64,000 bases of DNA from Vibrio campbellii CAIM 519 = NBRC 15631 = ATCC 25920 (GTDB lineage Bacteria > Pseudomonadota > Gammaproteobacteria > Enterobacterales > Vibrionaceae): positions 2,356,001 through 2,420,000 of the forward strand of contig NZ_CP015863.1 of assembly GCF_002163755.1 (NCBI RefSeq), given 5' to 3'. How positions within the stretch are numbered: the first letter of the stretch is position 1; the number at the start of each line of letters is the position of its first letter. The translations under genes and the position numbers were made by a program. This document shows positions 43,459 to 52,354 of this stretch, in pieces. A model generated the notes under the pieces. The model was not told the DNA's origin, searched no databases, and saw only the letters and a list, made by a program, of their open reading frames with translations.

Positions 43459-43722
43459 TTAAGCTTGCGCTTGAAGCTCTTGCCATAGATCGCTCACGAT
43501 CACGCGATCGGCAGGCGTCAATTCTGAACGCGCTTCTTCAAGGCTGTTTTCAATGCGAGACTTCAGCTCAGTTACATCGTTAATGCCTTCTTCTTCACAC
43601 GCTGCAGCAGACAGAGAAATGTGACCACGCAAATAACCACCAGCAAACAATTCATCATCCGATGCCGTTTCAATGCGAGCATCAATCAGTTCTAGTAGTT
43701 TTTCTTCAAATTCAATAATCAT
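43459..43722 (-). CDS. yfcL: YfcL family protein
   Basis: An 87-residue acidic cytoplasmic protein matching E. coli YfcL (FEEKLLELID, ASDDELFAGGYLRGHISL, VSDLWQEL). Function unknown. It lies 15 bp behind epmC in the same orientation, the pairing also found in E. coli. Confidence 0.9.
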   Translation of the reverse strand: MIIEFEEKLLELIDARIETASDDELFAGGYLRGHISLSAAACEEEGINDVTELKSRIENSLEEARSELTPADRVIVSDLWQELQAQA

Positions 43723-43737
43723 GGAGCTTCTCTGAGG

Positions 43738-44271
43738 TTATTTAACGATAAAGTCAGACGTTTCCAGCGGCTTGGTTTGGTAAAAGGCACACAACGCATC
43801 CGATAGCATTTTTACGCGTGGCGGAAGACCGTTTTCTAGAATACCCATTACTTCATTGTGCACTTTGTGCATGAAACCAAGACGATCTGGTTCAAAATCG
43901 CCGTGTAGATTGTCACAACTGACGCTAAAAGGGAAGTCAGCACTTTTCGCTAGAATCCACTCATACGCTTGAGGGCGAATTTCCACTTTTTCAAATTCAG
44001 CTTGAACCTCGGCTGTACGGCCGTCAGGTTCATACCAGTAACCAAAATCTTCCAGCAAACGACGTTCTGGTCCCGCTACACACCAATGGGCAATCTCGTG
44101 CAGCGCTGACGCGTAAAAACCACGAGCAAAAATAATCCGATGATGCGGATGCTCTTGGTCTGCTGGTAAATAAATTGGCTCATCACCACCAAGCTCCAAC
44201 TTGGTATTAAAAGTTTCAAGAAACGTGTCGTTGAAGATGGCGATAAGGTCTTGATATTCGTGGTTCATCAT
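43738..44271 (-). CDS. epmC: Elongation factor P hydroxylase
   Basis: A 177-residue EpmC (YfcM), which hydroxylates the beta-lysylated lysine of EF-P. The metal site motif is ALHEIAHWCVAG (about residues 56-67), followed by the conserved FGYWYEPDGR and FSVSCDNLHGD. The start codon choice between two adjacent ATG is immaterial. Probably co-transcribed with yfcL. Confidence 0.93.
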   Translation of the reverse strand: MMNHEYQDLIAIFNDTFLETFNTKLELGGDEPIYLPADQEHPHHRIIFARGFYASALHEIAHWCVAGPERRLLEDFGYWYEPDGRTAEVQAEFEKVEIRPQAYEWILAKSADFPFSVSCDNLHGDFEPDRLGFMHKVHNEVMGILENGLPPRVKMLSDALCAFYQTKPLETSDFIVK

Positions 44272-44597
44272 CGACTCTGTACTTCAAATTGATATGCGGT
44301 GCGCATTGTCGCTGTTTTTCTTCAACAGGTAAAGCCACACAACAAGTTTGGTTATTAGCTGAATTTATCTGAAAGTCGCTTTCTCCATACTATTTCTCAT
44401 TCGTCACAGATCACATTTCCCACTACACTCACGCCTTATTTTTAAGCTTAATGATGGCGATATCAACGCCACTTAAAGCGAGATTCTTTTAGGGTTTAAG
44501 CCCCTTCCTCAAGGCTTAAATCTTGTTGGTAAGTTTTGCTGCTGTTTTCCTTAATCTCAAGGACTGAGACAGCGCCCTTTTATTTGAGTGTCCCCTT
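44272..44597. other. Leader region of the TRIC-family gene
   Basis: A 326-bp gap upstream of the next gene and divergent from epmC. The last 160 bases hold consecutive potential RNA hairpins on the plus strand: GGCG-ATATCAA-CGCC (44456-44470), TTTAAG/CTTAAA enclosing CCTT/AAGG (44495-44520) and CTCA-AGGA-CTGAG-type pairing near 44557. None is followed by a T run. A structured 5' UTR is possible; no known riboswitch core was recognised. Confidence 0.4.
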
Positions 44598-45221
44598 ATG
44601 CTGCTAAGTGTGTTGTATATCATTGGTATCACGGCTGAAGCCATGACTGGTGCGTTGAGTGCTGGTCGAAGAAAAATGGATTGGTTTGGTGTTATGTTGG
44701 TAGCCAGTGCAACGGCAATTGGCGGTGGTACGGTGCGCGATATTCTTTTAGGTCACTACCCTCTAGGCTGGGTGAAGAACCCTGAATTCCTAGCAATCAC
44801 ATGCGTTGCGGGTGTACTGACAACTGGCTTGGCGAAATGGGTAATTAGGCTGAAAGGTCTATTTATTCGTTTGGATGCACTTGGCTTGATCGTATTTAGC
44901 ATCATCGGCACCAAGGTAGCAATTGGTATGGGCTTACACCCTGGCATTTGTATGGTGTCTGCACTAGTCACTGGTGTATTTGGTGGTCTGCTACGCGATT
45001 TGATTTGTCGTCAAACACCGCTTGTGTTGCATGAAGAGCTTTACGCATCGGTGGCACTTATCGCATCAGGTTTATACCTAGCGCTACTTGAGTTCAACGT
45101 ACCAGATGTAACCGCGACGATTGTCACTCTGATTACTGGTTACATGCTGCGAATGGCTGCAGTACGCTTCAAATGGCGCTTACCTTCATTCCACTTGGAA
45201 ACAGAAGGCTCGATTCACTGA
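44598..45221 (+). CDS. TRIC/UPF0126-family inner-membrane protein (possible glycine transporter)
   Basis: A 207-residue membrane protein with about seven segments in two related halves (AMTGALSAGRRKMDWFGV... and ALGLIVFSIIGTKVAIGMG), each followed by the family motif GGGTVRDIL or GGLLRDLI. This is UPF0126 (YadS/YicG), bacterial relatives of the TRIC cation channels. A Shewanella member has been assigned glycine transport from mutant phenotypes. Cation channel or amino acid transport cannot be separated from sequence. It occupies the place of yfcA-mepA of E. coli. Confidence 0.85.
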   Translation: MLLSVLYIIGITAEAMTGALSAGRRKMDWFGVMLVASATAIGGGTVRDILLGHYPLGWVKNPEFLAITCVAGVLTTGLAKWVIRLKGLFIRLDALGLIVFSIIGTKVAIGMGLHPGICMVSALVTGVFGGLLRDLICRQTPLVLHEELYASVALIASGLYLALLEFNVPDVTATIVTLITGYMLRMAAVRFKWRLPSFHLETEGSIH

Positions 45222-45250
45222 TTCGACTCAAAAGCTATTGAAAAGAAATG

Positions 45251-45290
45251 AAAAAAGGCTGCTCACTGAGCAGCCTTTTGTGTATCTATC
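45251..45290. terminator. Terminator between the TRIC-family gene and aroC
   Basis: AAAAAAGGCTGCTCA-CTGAGCAGCCTTTTGTG is a near-perfect hairpin between convergent genes. Confidence 0.85.
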
Positions 45291-45306
45291 GATTTAAGTT
45301 TCAAAC

Positions 45307-46392
45307 TTAAATCTTTGGAGTCTCGGTTTGTACGCCATGATTTTGACCACGGTGGCGTAACAAATGATCCATCACGACAATAGCCAGCATCGCTTCTGCA
45401 ATAGGCACAGCGCGGATACCCACACATGGGTCGTGACGACCTTTAGTGATCAATTGAGTTGGCTCACCTTCTTTAGTGATGGTTTCACCCGGAACCGTAA
45501 TGCTTGACGTTGGCTTAAGCGCAATGTTTGCAACAATCTCTTGACCGGTAGAGATACCGCCAAGAATGCCGCCTGCGTGGTTGCTACCGAAGCCTTCTGG
45601 AGAAAGCGTATCACGGTGCTCGCTGCCTTTTTGGTTTACCACATCAAAACCGTCGCCGATTTCCACGCCTTTCACCGCATTGATGCTCATTAGCGCATGC
45701 GCAATGTCTGCATCCAAACGATCAAATACAGGCTCACCAAGACCAACAGGTACATTCGTTGCCACAACCTGAATTTTAGCGCCAATAGAGTCGCCTTCTT
45801 TTTTCAGGTCACGGATAAGTTGATCAAACGCTTCCACTTTGTCTGCATCTGGGCAGAAGAACGCGTTGTTTTCGATTTCATTCCAATCCACTTTATCGAT
45901 TGAAACATCACCCATTTGTGACAAGTAAGCGCGGATTTCGACACCGAACTCGTCTTTCAGGTATTTCTTAGCGATTGCACCAGCCGCCACACGCATTGCC
46001 GTTTCACGAGCAGACGAACGGCCGCCACCTCGATAATCGCGCACACCGTATTTTTGGTGGTAAGTGTAATCAGCGTGTCCAGGACGGAACTTGTCTTTGA
46101 TGTCTGAGTAGTCTTTAGAACGCTGGTCTGTGTTCTCAATCATCAGACCAATTGAAGTGCCTGTAGTTTGACCTTCAAATACGCCAGAAAGAATTTTTAC
46201 CTCGTCCGGTTCACGACGTTGGGTAGTGTAACGTGATGTGCCAGGACGGCGACGGTCGAGATCCGTTTGCAGATCTGCCTCAGTGATTTCCAAACCTGGA
46301 GGGCATCCGTCTACGATACATCCTAGTGCGATACCGTGACTTTCTCCGAATGTCGTTACTCGGAAATGTTGTCCGATACTGTTTCCTGCCAT
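45307..46392 (-). CDS. aroC: Chorismate synthase
   Basis: A 361-residue FMN-dependent enzyme finishing the shikimate pathway. All three family signatures are seen: GESHGIALGCIVDGCPPG, FRPGHADYTYHQKYG followed by RGGGRSSARETAMRVAAGA, and RHDPCVGIRAVPIAEAML. Length matches E. coli AroC (361). Located downstream of prmB as in E. coli. Confidence 0.98.
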   Translation of the reverse strand: MAGNSIGQHFRVTTFGESHGIALGCIVDGCPPGLEITEADLQTDLDRRRPGTSRYTTQRREPDEVKILSGVFEGQTTGTSIGLMIENTDQRSKDYSDIKDKFRPGHADYTYHQKYGVRDYRGGGRSSARETAMRVAAGAIAKKYLKDEFGVEIRAYLSQMGDVSIDKVDWNEIENNAFFCPDADKVEAFDQLIRDLKKEGDSIGAKIQVVATNVPVGLGEPVFDRLDADIAHALMSINAVKGVEIGDGFDVVNQKGSEHRDTLSPEGFGSNHAGGILGGISTGQEIVANIALKPTSSITVPGETITKEGEPTQLITKGRHDPCVGIRAVPIAEAMLAIVVMDHLLRHRGQNHGVQTETPKI

Positions 46393-46683
46393 TACTTCCT
46401 CAAGTTTTTTTCGTCATGCTCTAGTGAGCGTAACTGCTTTTCAATTATTCGTGGAATCATAGTGGCGGTATTACGTTTTGATGTAAAGCCCGATCTCAAA
46501 GGAAAAGAAAAATAGCGGAATGACACTCATTTCATCGTGTCACTTTATAGGGAAGGCCAAACACATAAATTAATCGAGAAAAAGCAGAAAATTAATCGAT
46601 TTAATTCCTTAGGTAGTTTTATAAAATTAGGATATTTTCAAAAAATCGAGTGTAACATTTTTATCATTAGATGAGGCGCGACA

Positions 46684-46911
46684 ATGGAGCAGTGGTTACC
46701 AAGCTTAATTACAGAAAATCCAACAGAGGGGTTTGAACTAGCAATCAAACTCAGCAGAATGGGAGTAAAGAAAACACAACCTAGCATGGATGTATTACAC
46801 AAACTAAGACCTGAATACTCAGAAAATGCGGCACTACTAATAGAGTCTTCAAAAACAATTGCTATGCATTTTCAAACAATTTCACAAGCAAACAATTTCT
46901 GGAAAGAGTAA
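46684..46911 (+). CDS. Small hypothetical protein
   Basis: A 75-residue frame with a good GAGG ribosome site eight bases before the ATG. The product is soluble, without signal peptide, membrane segment or known motif (MEQWLPSLITENPTEGFELA at its start). It sits in an AT-rich gap divergent from aroC and convergent with prmB. Codon use is ordinary but the reading frame is short, so it may be a lineage-specific gene or chance. Confidence 0.5.
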   Translation: MEQWLPSLITENPTEGFELAIKLSRMGVKKTQPSMDVLHKLRPEYSENAALLIESSKTIAMHFQTISQANNFWKE

Positions 46912-46985
46912 TTTCCCCTCTTTAACTGTCTCAAACCAAGACCTAAGAAGTCGTTTGATGTGGTCAGTATTCAGTGTTTTATCTG

Positions 46986-47030
46986 TTAATCTCCAAACAC
47001 CGAGCATTGGGCTCGGTGTTTGAAGATTAA
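46986..47030. terminator. Very long inverted repeat between the small gene and prmB
   Basis: TTAATCT-C-CAAACACCGAGC pairs with GCTCGGTGTTTG-A-AGATTAA around an ATTGG loop: 19 paired bases interrupted by one C/A mismatch. It lies between convergent genes and probably stops both, though a long T run is missing. Confidence 0.7.
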
Positions 47031-47035
47031 ACTGT

Positions 47036-47968
47036 CTAGTCTTTGTATAGTTTAAACTCTTCTGCACACTCAACCAGCTGGTCGCGCGTTAGCATGAATA
47101 CGCCGTGACCACCGTTCTCGAACTCAATCCAAGTGAATGGAATTTGTGGGTACTGTTCCATCATATGAACCATTGAGTTACCGACTTCACACACAAGAAT
47201 ACCATCGTCTGTTAGGTAGTCTGGTGCGTTAGCAAGAATACGACGAACCAGTTTTAGACCGTCAGTACCTGCAGCAAGACCCAGTTCAGGCTCGTGCGTG
47301 AACTCGTCTGGTAGGCTGTTCATGTCTTCTTCGTCCACGTAAGGTGGGTTAGACACGATCAGATTGTACTTCTCTTTTGGAAGATCGCGGAACAAGTCAG
47401 AGCGGATTGGGAACACTTGTTGCTCCATGCCGTGATCTTGTACGTTTTGCTCTGCAACTTGAAGTGCGTCAGTTGAGATATCGATCGCGTCAACTTCTGC
47501 TTCAGGGAAAGCGTGTGCACAAGCAATCGCGATACAACCAGAACCCGTACATAGGTCCATGATGCGCGTAGGCTCTTCCACCAACCAAGGTTGGAATTCC
47601 GCTTGAATCAATTCACCGATTGGAGAACGTGGCACAAGTACACGCTCATCGACGAAGAACTCAAGACCACAGAACCATGCTTTGTTGGTTAGGTATGCAG
47701 TTGGTGTACGCTCGTTGATGCGTTTTACTACACGCTCAACAATACGCAGACGCTCGCTTGTCGTAAGGCGAGAGTTCAATACGTGCGGAGGCACATCAAT
47801 CGGCAAGTATAATGTTGGCAGGATAAGCTGAACCGCTTCATCCCACGCATTATCAGTGCCATGACCGTAAAACAGGTTAGCGGCGTTAAAGCGGCTTACC
47901 GTCCAACGAATCATATCTTGAAGGGTATGGAGCTCCGATACCGCCTCTTCTACAAAAATCTTATCCAA
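47036..47968 (-). CDS. prmB: 50S ribosomal protein L3 glutamine methyltransferase
   Basis: A 310-residue SAM methyltransferase of the HemK/PrmB family. Motif I is IMDLCTGSGCIAIACA and the catalytic NPPY is in IVSNPPYVDEEDM; the N-terminal helical domain is typical of PrmB (RTPTAYLTNKAWFCG). It methylates a glutamine in uL3. Divergent from smrB as in E. coli. Confidence 0.96.
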   Translation of the reverse strand: MDKIFVEEAVSELHTLQDMIRWTVSRFNAANLFYGHGTDNAWDEAVQLILPTLYLPIDVPPHVLNSRLTTSERLRIVERVVKRINERTPTAYLTNKAWFCGLEFFVDERVLVPRSPIGELIQAEFQPWLVEEPTRIMDLCTGSGCIAIACAHAFPEAEVDAIDISTDALQVAEQNVQDHGMEQQVFPIRSDLFRDLPKEKYNLIVSNPPYVDEEDMNSLPDEFTHEPELGLAAGTDGLKLVRRILANAPDYLTDDGILVCEVGNSMVHMMEQYPQIPFTWIEFENGGHGVFMLTRDQLVECAEEFKLYKD

Positions 47969-48029
47969 AATTGCCTCCGAAAAGCGCTACAATACTGCCA
48001 TAAATTGTAAAAATGAAATTGTTTACCTA

Positions 48030-48560
48030 ATGAGCAAAAAAGACACCGAACACGATGACGATTTCGCCTTGTTTAAGGATGCAGTACAGGGCGTAAAAAA
48101 GTTGCGACAGGATACCATAATCCAGCAACCAAAAAAAAATACTAAGCAAAAAGAAATCACACGCTCAAACCGCGAAGCGAGTGATTCTGAATTTTACTTT
48201 TCCGATGAGTTTGTCCCGCTCTTAAATGCGGATGGACCAACTCGCTACGCGCGTGATGATGTCTCGACTTATGAAGTGAAACGTCTTCGTCGTGGCGTGT
48301 ACGTGCCTGACGTCTTCCTTGACATGCACGGCATGACACAACAAGAAGCCAAGCGAGAACTCGGTGCGATGATCGCGTACTGCGTGAAAAACGAAATCCA
48401 CTGTGCGTGTGTACAACACGGCATCGGTAAGCACATCTTGAAGCAGAAAGCGCCGCTTTGGTTAGCTCAGCATCCAGACGTAATGGCATTCCACCAAGCG
48501 CCTCTAGAGTTTGGCGGCGATGGTGCCCTACTGGTGCTGCTTTCTATTCCTGAGAAATAA
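48030..48560 (+). CDS. smrB: Ribosome rescue endonuclease SmrB
   Basis: A 176-residue protein with a C-terminal Smr domain: the LDLH-like motif appears as FLDMHGMTQQEAKREL and the glycine loop as VQHGIGKHILKQKAPLW. E. coli SmrB cleaves mRNA between collided ribosomes. The charged N terminus (about 1-85) is the ribosome-binding part in the family. Confidence 0.94.
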   Translation: MSKKDTEHDDDFALFKDAVQGVKKLRQDTIIQQPKKNTKQKEITRSNREASDSEFYFSDEFVPLLNADGPTRYARDDVSTYEVKRLRRGVYVPDVFLDMHGMTQQEAKRELGAMIAYCVKNEIHCACVQHGIGKHILKQKAPLWLAQHPDVMAFHQAPLEFGGDGALLVLLSIPEK

Positions 48561-48605
48561 CCCACCGACTCCGAAAAGTATTTCGCTGACGAGCAAGAAC
48601 GACAA

Positions 48606-48632
48606 AGGCAGGTTAACCCTGCCTTTTTTGTT
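48606..48632. terminator. Terminator between smrB and sixA
   Basis: GGCAGG-TTAAC-CCTGCC with a run of six T on the plus strand and AAAGG on the left side. Confidence 0.75.
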
Positions 48633-48664
48633 TTTCTCGAGCCATCATCCCGAGAACTCTTGTT

Positions 48665-49129
48665 CTATGGCGTGATATGCCAAAGCACTTCACCGCGTTG
48701 TGTTTGCGGGTCAAACTCAATACACACCAAGCCAGATGTCGGGAACATTGGCGGCGTCATGTCTTTCACAAATTCCGAGGTCAGGTATCCCACCAGCGGC
48801 AAGTGCGACACAAACAAAAGAGATTCAAGCTTCTCAACTTCAATCAACGCATTAGCGAAATCAAACACTTGGTCGGATTGACCATAAGGCGTGATGTCTT
48901 CACACGTTTCGATGCTTTTCGCCGAAAAGTGTGCGCTGATTTCTTGCCAAGTTTGCTGCGCTCGAATGTACGGACTCACCAGTACTTTGTCGAATTGAGC
49001 AAAACCTTGCTCTTTACATGCTCGGGCAACTGCTTCCGATTCAGTTCTGCCTCTCGGGGTCAGTTGTCTTTCTGCGTCGGTGTTCGCAAAATGCTCTGCT
49101 TCACCGTGACGCAAGATAAATATTTTCAT
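48665..49129 (-). CDS. sixA: Phosphohistidine phosphatase SixA
   Basis: A 154-residue histidine phosphatase. The RHG motif with the catalytic His is LRHGEAEHFA at residues 6-15, and the second His lies in FVSHLPLVGYL. In E. coli SixA dephosphorylates the phosphotransfer protein NPr/ArcB HPt. Located next to smrB and ahead of the fad genes as in E. coli. Confidence 0.94.
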   Translation of the reverse strand: MKIFILRHGEAEHFANTDAERQLTPRGRTESEAVARACKEQGFAQFDKVLVSPYIRAQQTWQEISAHFSAKSIETCEDITPYGQSDQVFDFANALIEVEKLESLLFVSHLPLVGYLTSEFVKDMTPPMFPTSGLVCIEFDPQTQRGEVLWHITP

Positions 49130-49506
49130 GTTATTTCCTAGGGATAGCTAACGCTACCAAAAGGTTGACTGCTATCTTTATACGGATAGCGGGCTAACTT
49201 TAATAATGTCGAAACAAAAATACTGATATAATTATCGGTTCATTATACCAATTCGCTTGCTAAAGATAGCGACTTTCTTAACAATCTATTAAAAAGAATA
49301 TACTCAGTTCATCACATTCTACGATGAAGTTATGAACTCAGTGCATTCCTTCAAATAGCTCGAACCCCATAGCAATTTGCTGATGGGCTTATGCAGTACT
49401 CTTACGAATAACAAAAATGCGGCAAGCAGTATTTGTCGAAGCGCAAACTTTGCGCCTCCCCGCTCGGGGATCATAATTACTGTAATGCGAAATCTGGAGA
49501 CGCATC
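49130..49506. other. Divergent intergenic region between sixA and the peptidase gene
   Basis: A 377-bp AT-rich gap. Around 49438-49475 two small hairpins occur: GCGCAAA-CT-TTGCGC and CCCG-CT-CGGG. Neither has a T run; they would fall in the peptidase leader. No other gene was seen. Confidence 0.4.
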
Positions 49507-52284
49507 GTGCACCTAAGTCCAAACGATTCAAATCAATATCGCTACATTACATTGAGTAATGCCCTGCGCGTGTTGCTGATTCATTCCGACACGGCTCAAC
49601 AGTCGGCAGCAGCCCTAGCAGTAAACGTTGGACACTTCGATGATCCGATGGATCGCCAAGGTCTGGCACACTATCTAGAACACATGCTTTTTTTGGGTAC
49701 GGAAAAATACCCTAAAGTGGGCGAGTTTCAAAGTTATATTAGTCAACATGGTGGCACCAACAACGCTTGGACAGGTACCGAGCACACTTGTTTCTTCTTC
49801 GATGTGACACCAACCGCCTTTGAAAGCGCACTTGATCGTTTCAGTCACTTCTTTACCGCGCCACTGTTTAACGAAGAAGCGTTAGACAAAGAACGCCAAG
49901 CGGTCGACTCCGAATACAAACTCAAACTGAACGACGATTCTCGCCGTCTGTATCAAGTAAATAAAGAAGTCATCAACCCAGAGCACCCGTTTTCTAAATT
50001 CTCTGTCGGCAACTTGGATACGCTTGGTGACCGCGAAGGCAAATCGATTCGCGACGAAATTGTTGAGTTTCATCACTCACAGTATTCCGCTGATTTGATG
50101 ACGCTGACTTTGTTTGGTCCACAATCTCTCGATGAGCAGCAAGCGTGGGTAGAAGCCATGTTTGCCGACATTCCAAACCACCAATTACGCGGCAAATCGA
50201 TTGATGTCACTATTGGCACCGAAGATAGCACTGGTATTTTGGTCCAAGTCGAACCAATCAAAGAGTTCCGTAAACTGATCCTCACGTTCCCAATGCCGGG
50301 AATGGACGCATACTACAGCGTGAAGCCTCTCTCCTACTTTGCTCACCTGTTGGGCTACGAAGGTGAAGGCAGTTTAATGCTTCAACTCAAAGAGAAAGGC
50401 TGGATTACCTCCCTCTCTGCAGGTGGCGGGGCGAGCGGCAGCAACTACCGCGACTTCACAGTAAGTTGCACCTTGACACCAAACGGTTTGGATCATGTCG
50501 ATGACATCGTTCAAGCGGTATTCCAATACCTCACCATGATCAAACAAGATGGCATGGATGAATGGCGATACTTGGAAAAACAAGCGGTATTAGAATCGGC
50601 TTTCCGTTTCCAAGAGCCATCACGTCCAATGGATTTGGTCAGTCATCTGGTGATCAACATGCAGCACTATCAACCAGAAGACACGGTTTATGGTGACTAC
50701 AAAATGGCAGGCTACGATGAAGAGCTTCAACGTTCATTGTTGCAGTACCTTTCGGTTGAAAATGTTCGCGTCACATTGATTGCGCAAGGTTTAGAATACA
50801 ACCGAACCGCAGAGTGGTACTTCACGCCTTACTCAGTCATCCCGTTTAGTGAAAACCAACGCCGCTTCTATCATCAAATTGATCCGAGTTGGCAATTCGT
50901 TCTGCCAGAAAAGAACCCATACATTTGTTATGACCTCGACCCAAGACCATTTGAAAACGGCGGGTCGTTGCCAGAATTGGTTGAAGAGCTCGAAGGTTTT
51001 CGACTCTGGCACCTGCAAGATGATGAGTTCAGAGTGCCGAAAGGTGTCGTTTACGTCGCTATCGACAGTTCACACGCCGTTGCATCGCCGAAAAATATCG
51101 TGAAAACACGCCTATGTGTTGAGATGTTCCTCGATTCTCTAGCCAAAGAAACCTACCAAGCAGAAATCGCGGGGATGGGTTACAACATGTATGCTCACCA
51201 AGGCGGTGTCACGCTTACATTATCGGGCTTTAGCCAGAAGTTACCTCAACTTTTAGAAATGATTCTGCATCGCTTTGCAGCTCGTGAGTTCAACCCAGAT
51301 CGATTTGAAACCATTAAACAGCAGCTTCTTCGTAATTGGCGCAATTCATCTCAAGATCGCCCAATTTCACAGCTTTTTAATGCACTGACAGGTTTGCTCC
51401 AACCTAACAATCCACCTTTTGCAACGCTGGTTGAAGCATTGGAAGAGATTGAGGTGGATGAGCTGTCTGTGTTTGTTGAATCGATTCTTGCCGAGTTGCA
51501 TGTTGAGATGTTTGTCTATGGCGACTGGCAACGCCAGCAAGCTCATGACATGGCAACCACATTAAAAGACGCATTGCGTGTGAAAGAGCAGCGTTACGAA
51601 GAGGCACTTCGCCCACTCGTCATGCTGGGTGAAAATGGCAGCTTCCAACGCGAAGTGAACTGTAACCAACAAGACTCGGCGGTGGTGATTTATCACCAAT
51701 GTGAAGACATCTCGCCGCGTAACATTGCGCTTTATTCCTTGGCGAATCACTTAATGTCGGCAACCTTCTTCCATGAGATCCGAACTAAACAACAGTTAGG
51801 CTATATGGTTGGTACAGGGAACATGCCACTTAACCGCCATCCGGGGATCGTGCTTTATGTGCAGTCACCAAATGCGGCGCCAGCTGAATTGGTTACCTCA
51901 ATTGATGAGTTTTTGAATGCGTTTTATATGGTGTTGTTGGAGCTTAACGAATACCAATGGCACAGCAGTAAGCGCGGATTATGGAACCAAATTGCAACAC
52001 CTGACACCACATTGCGTGGGCGAGCGCAGCGCCTATGGGTAGCAATTGGCAACAAAGACACCGACTTTAATCAGCGCGAAAAAGTGTTGGAAGAGCTTAA
52101 AGAGTTGACCCGTACCGACATGATCCGTTTTGTGGTCAATGAACTAAAACCTCGCACTGCCAATCGTTTGGTGATGCATTCGCAAGGTATCGCTCATGAA
52201 GACGCGCCGCGTATCAACCTTGGTTTAGAAATTGGGTCAATTGAAGAGTTTCAGTTGCGCCCGAAAGATTTCGGTCTCGGGTAA
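49507..52284 (+). CDS. Insulinase/pitrilysin-family (M16) metallopeptidase
   Basis: A 925-residue M16 peptidase. The inverted zinc motif HYLEH (His55, Glu58, His59) is in GLAHYLEHMLFLGTEKYP, and the third ligand lies in KERQAVDSEY further on. Four tandem M16 half-domains fill the length, as in pitrilysin and insulysin. Unlike E. coli PtrA (about 960 residues, periplasmic) no signal peptide is seen, so a cytoplasmic site is likely. The GTG start is supported by GGAG seven bases upstream. It is placed between sixA and fadJ, where E. coli has none. Confidence 0.92.
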   Translation: MHLSPNDSNQYRYITLSNALRVLLIHSDTAQQSAAALAVNVGHFDDPMDRQGLAHYLEHMLFLGTEKYPKVGEFQSYISQHGGTNNAWTGTEHTCFFFDVTPTAFESALDRFSHFFTAPLFNEEALDKERQAVDSEYKLKLNDDSRRLYQVNKEVINPEHPFSKFSVGNLDTLGDREGKSIRDEIVEFHHSQYSADLMTLTLFGPQSLDEQQAWVEAMFADIPNHQLRGKSIDVTIGTEDSTGILVQVEPIKEFRKLILTFPMPGMDAYYSVKPLSYFAHLLGYEGEGSLMLQLKEKGWITSLSAGGGASGSNYRDFTVSCTLTPNGLDHVDDIVQAVFQYLTMIKQDGMDEWRYLEKQAVLESAFRFQEPSRPMDLVSHLVINMQHYQPEDTVYGDYKMAGYDEELQRSLLQYLSVENVRVTLIAQGLEYNRTAEWYFTPYSVIPFSENQRRFYHQIDPSWQFVLPEKNPYICYDLDPRPFENGGSLPELVEELEGFRLWHLQDDEFRVPKGVVYVAIDSSHAVASPKNIVKTRLCVEMFLDSLAKETYQAEIAGMGYNMYAHQGGVTLTLSGFSQKLPQLLEMILHRFAAREFNPDRFETIKQQLLRNWRNSSQDRPISQLFNALTGLLQPNNPPFATLVEALEEIEVDELSVFVESILAELHVEMFVYGDWQRQQAHDMATTLKDALRVKEQRYEEALRPLVMLGENGSFQREVNCNQQDSAVVIYHQCEDISPRNIALYSLANHLMSATFFHEIRTKQQLGYMVGTGNMPLNRHPGIVLYVQSPNAAPAELVTSIDEFLNAFYMVLLELNEYQWHSSKRGLWNQIATPDTTLRGRAQRLWVAIGNKDTDFNQREKVLEELKELTRTDMIRFVVNELKPRTANRLVMHSQGIAHEDAPRINLGLEIGSIEEFQLRPKDFGLG

Positions 52285-52310
52285 ATCATTGTGATTAGCA
52301 CTGACACAAA

Positions 52311-52338
52311 AAAGGCTTGCATCATGCAAGCCTTTCTA
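52311..52338. terminator. Terminator between the peptidase gene and fadJ
   Basis: AAAGGCTTGCAT-C-ATGCAAGCCTTT is a perfect 12-bp inverted repeat between convergent genes. Confidence 0.85.
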
Positions 52339-52354
52339 TTTTTAGCGCTAGCCG

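Noticed and set aside
44420..44597. Glycine or lysine riboswitch upstream of the TRIC-family gene
   Set aside because: The conserved aptamer cores could not be found by eye; only generic hairpins are supported.
48677..49141. 154-codon plus-strand frame opposite sixA
   Set aside because: Exact antisense of sixA, which has its catalytic motifs and synteny.
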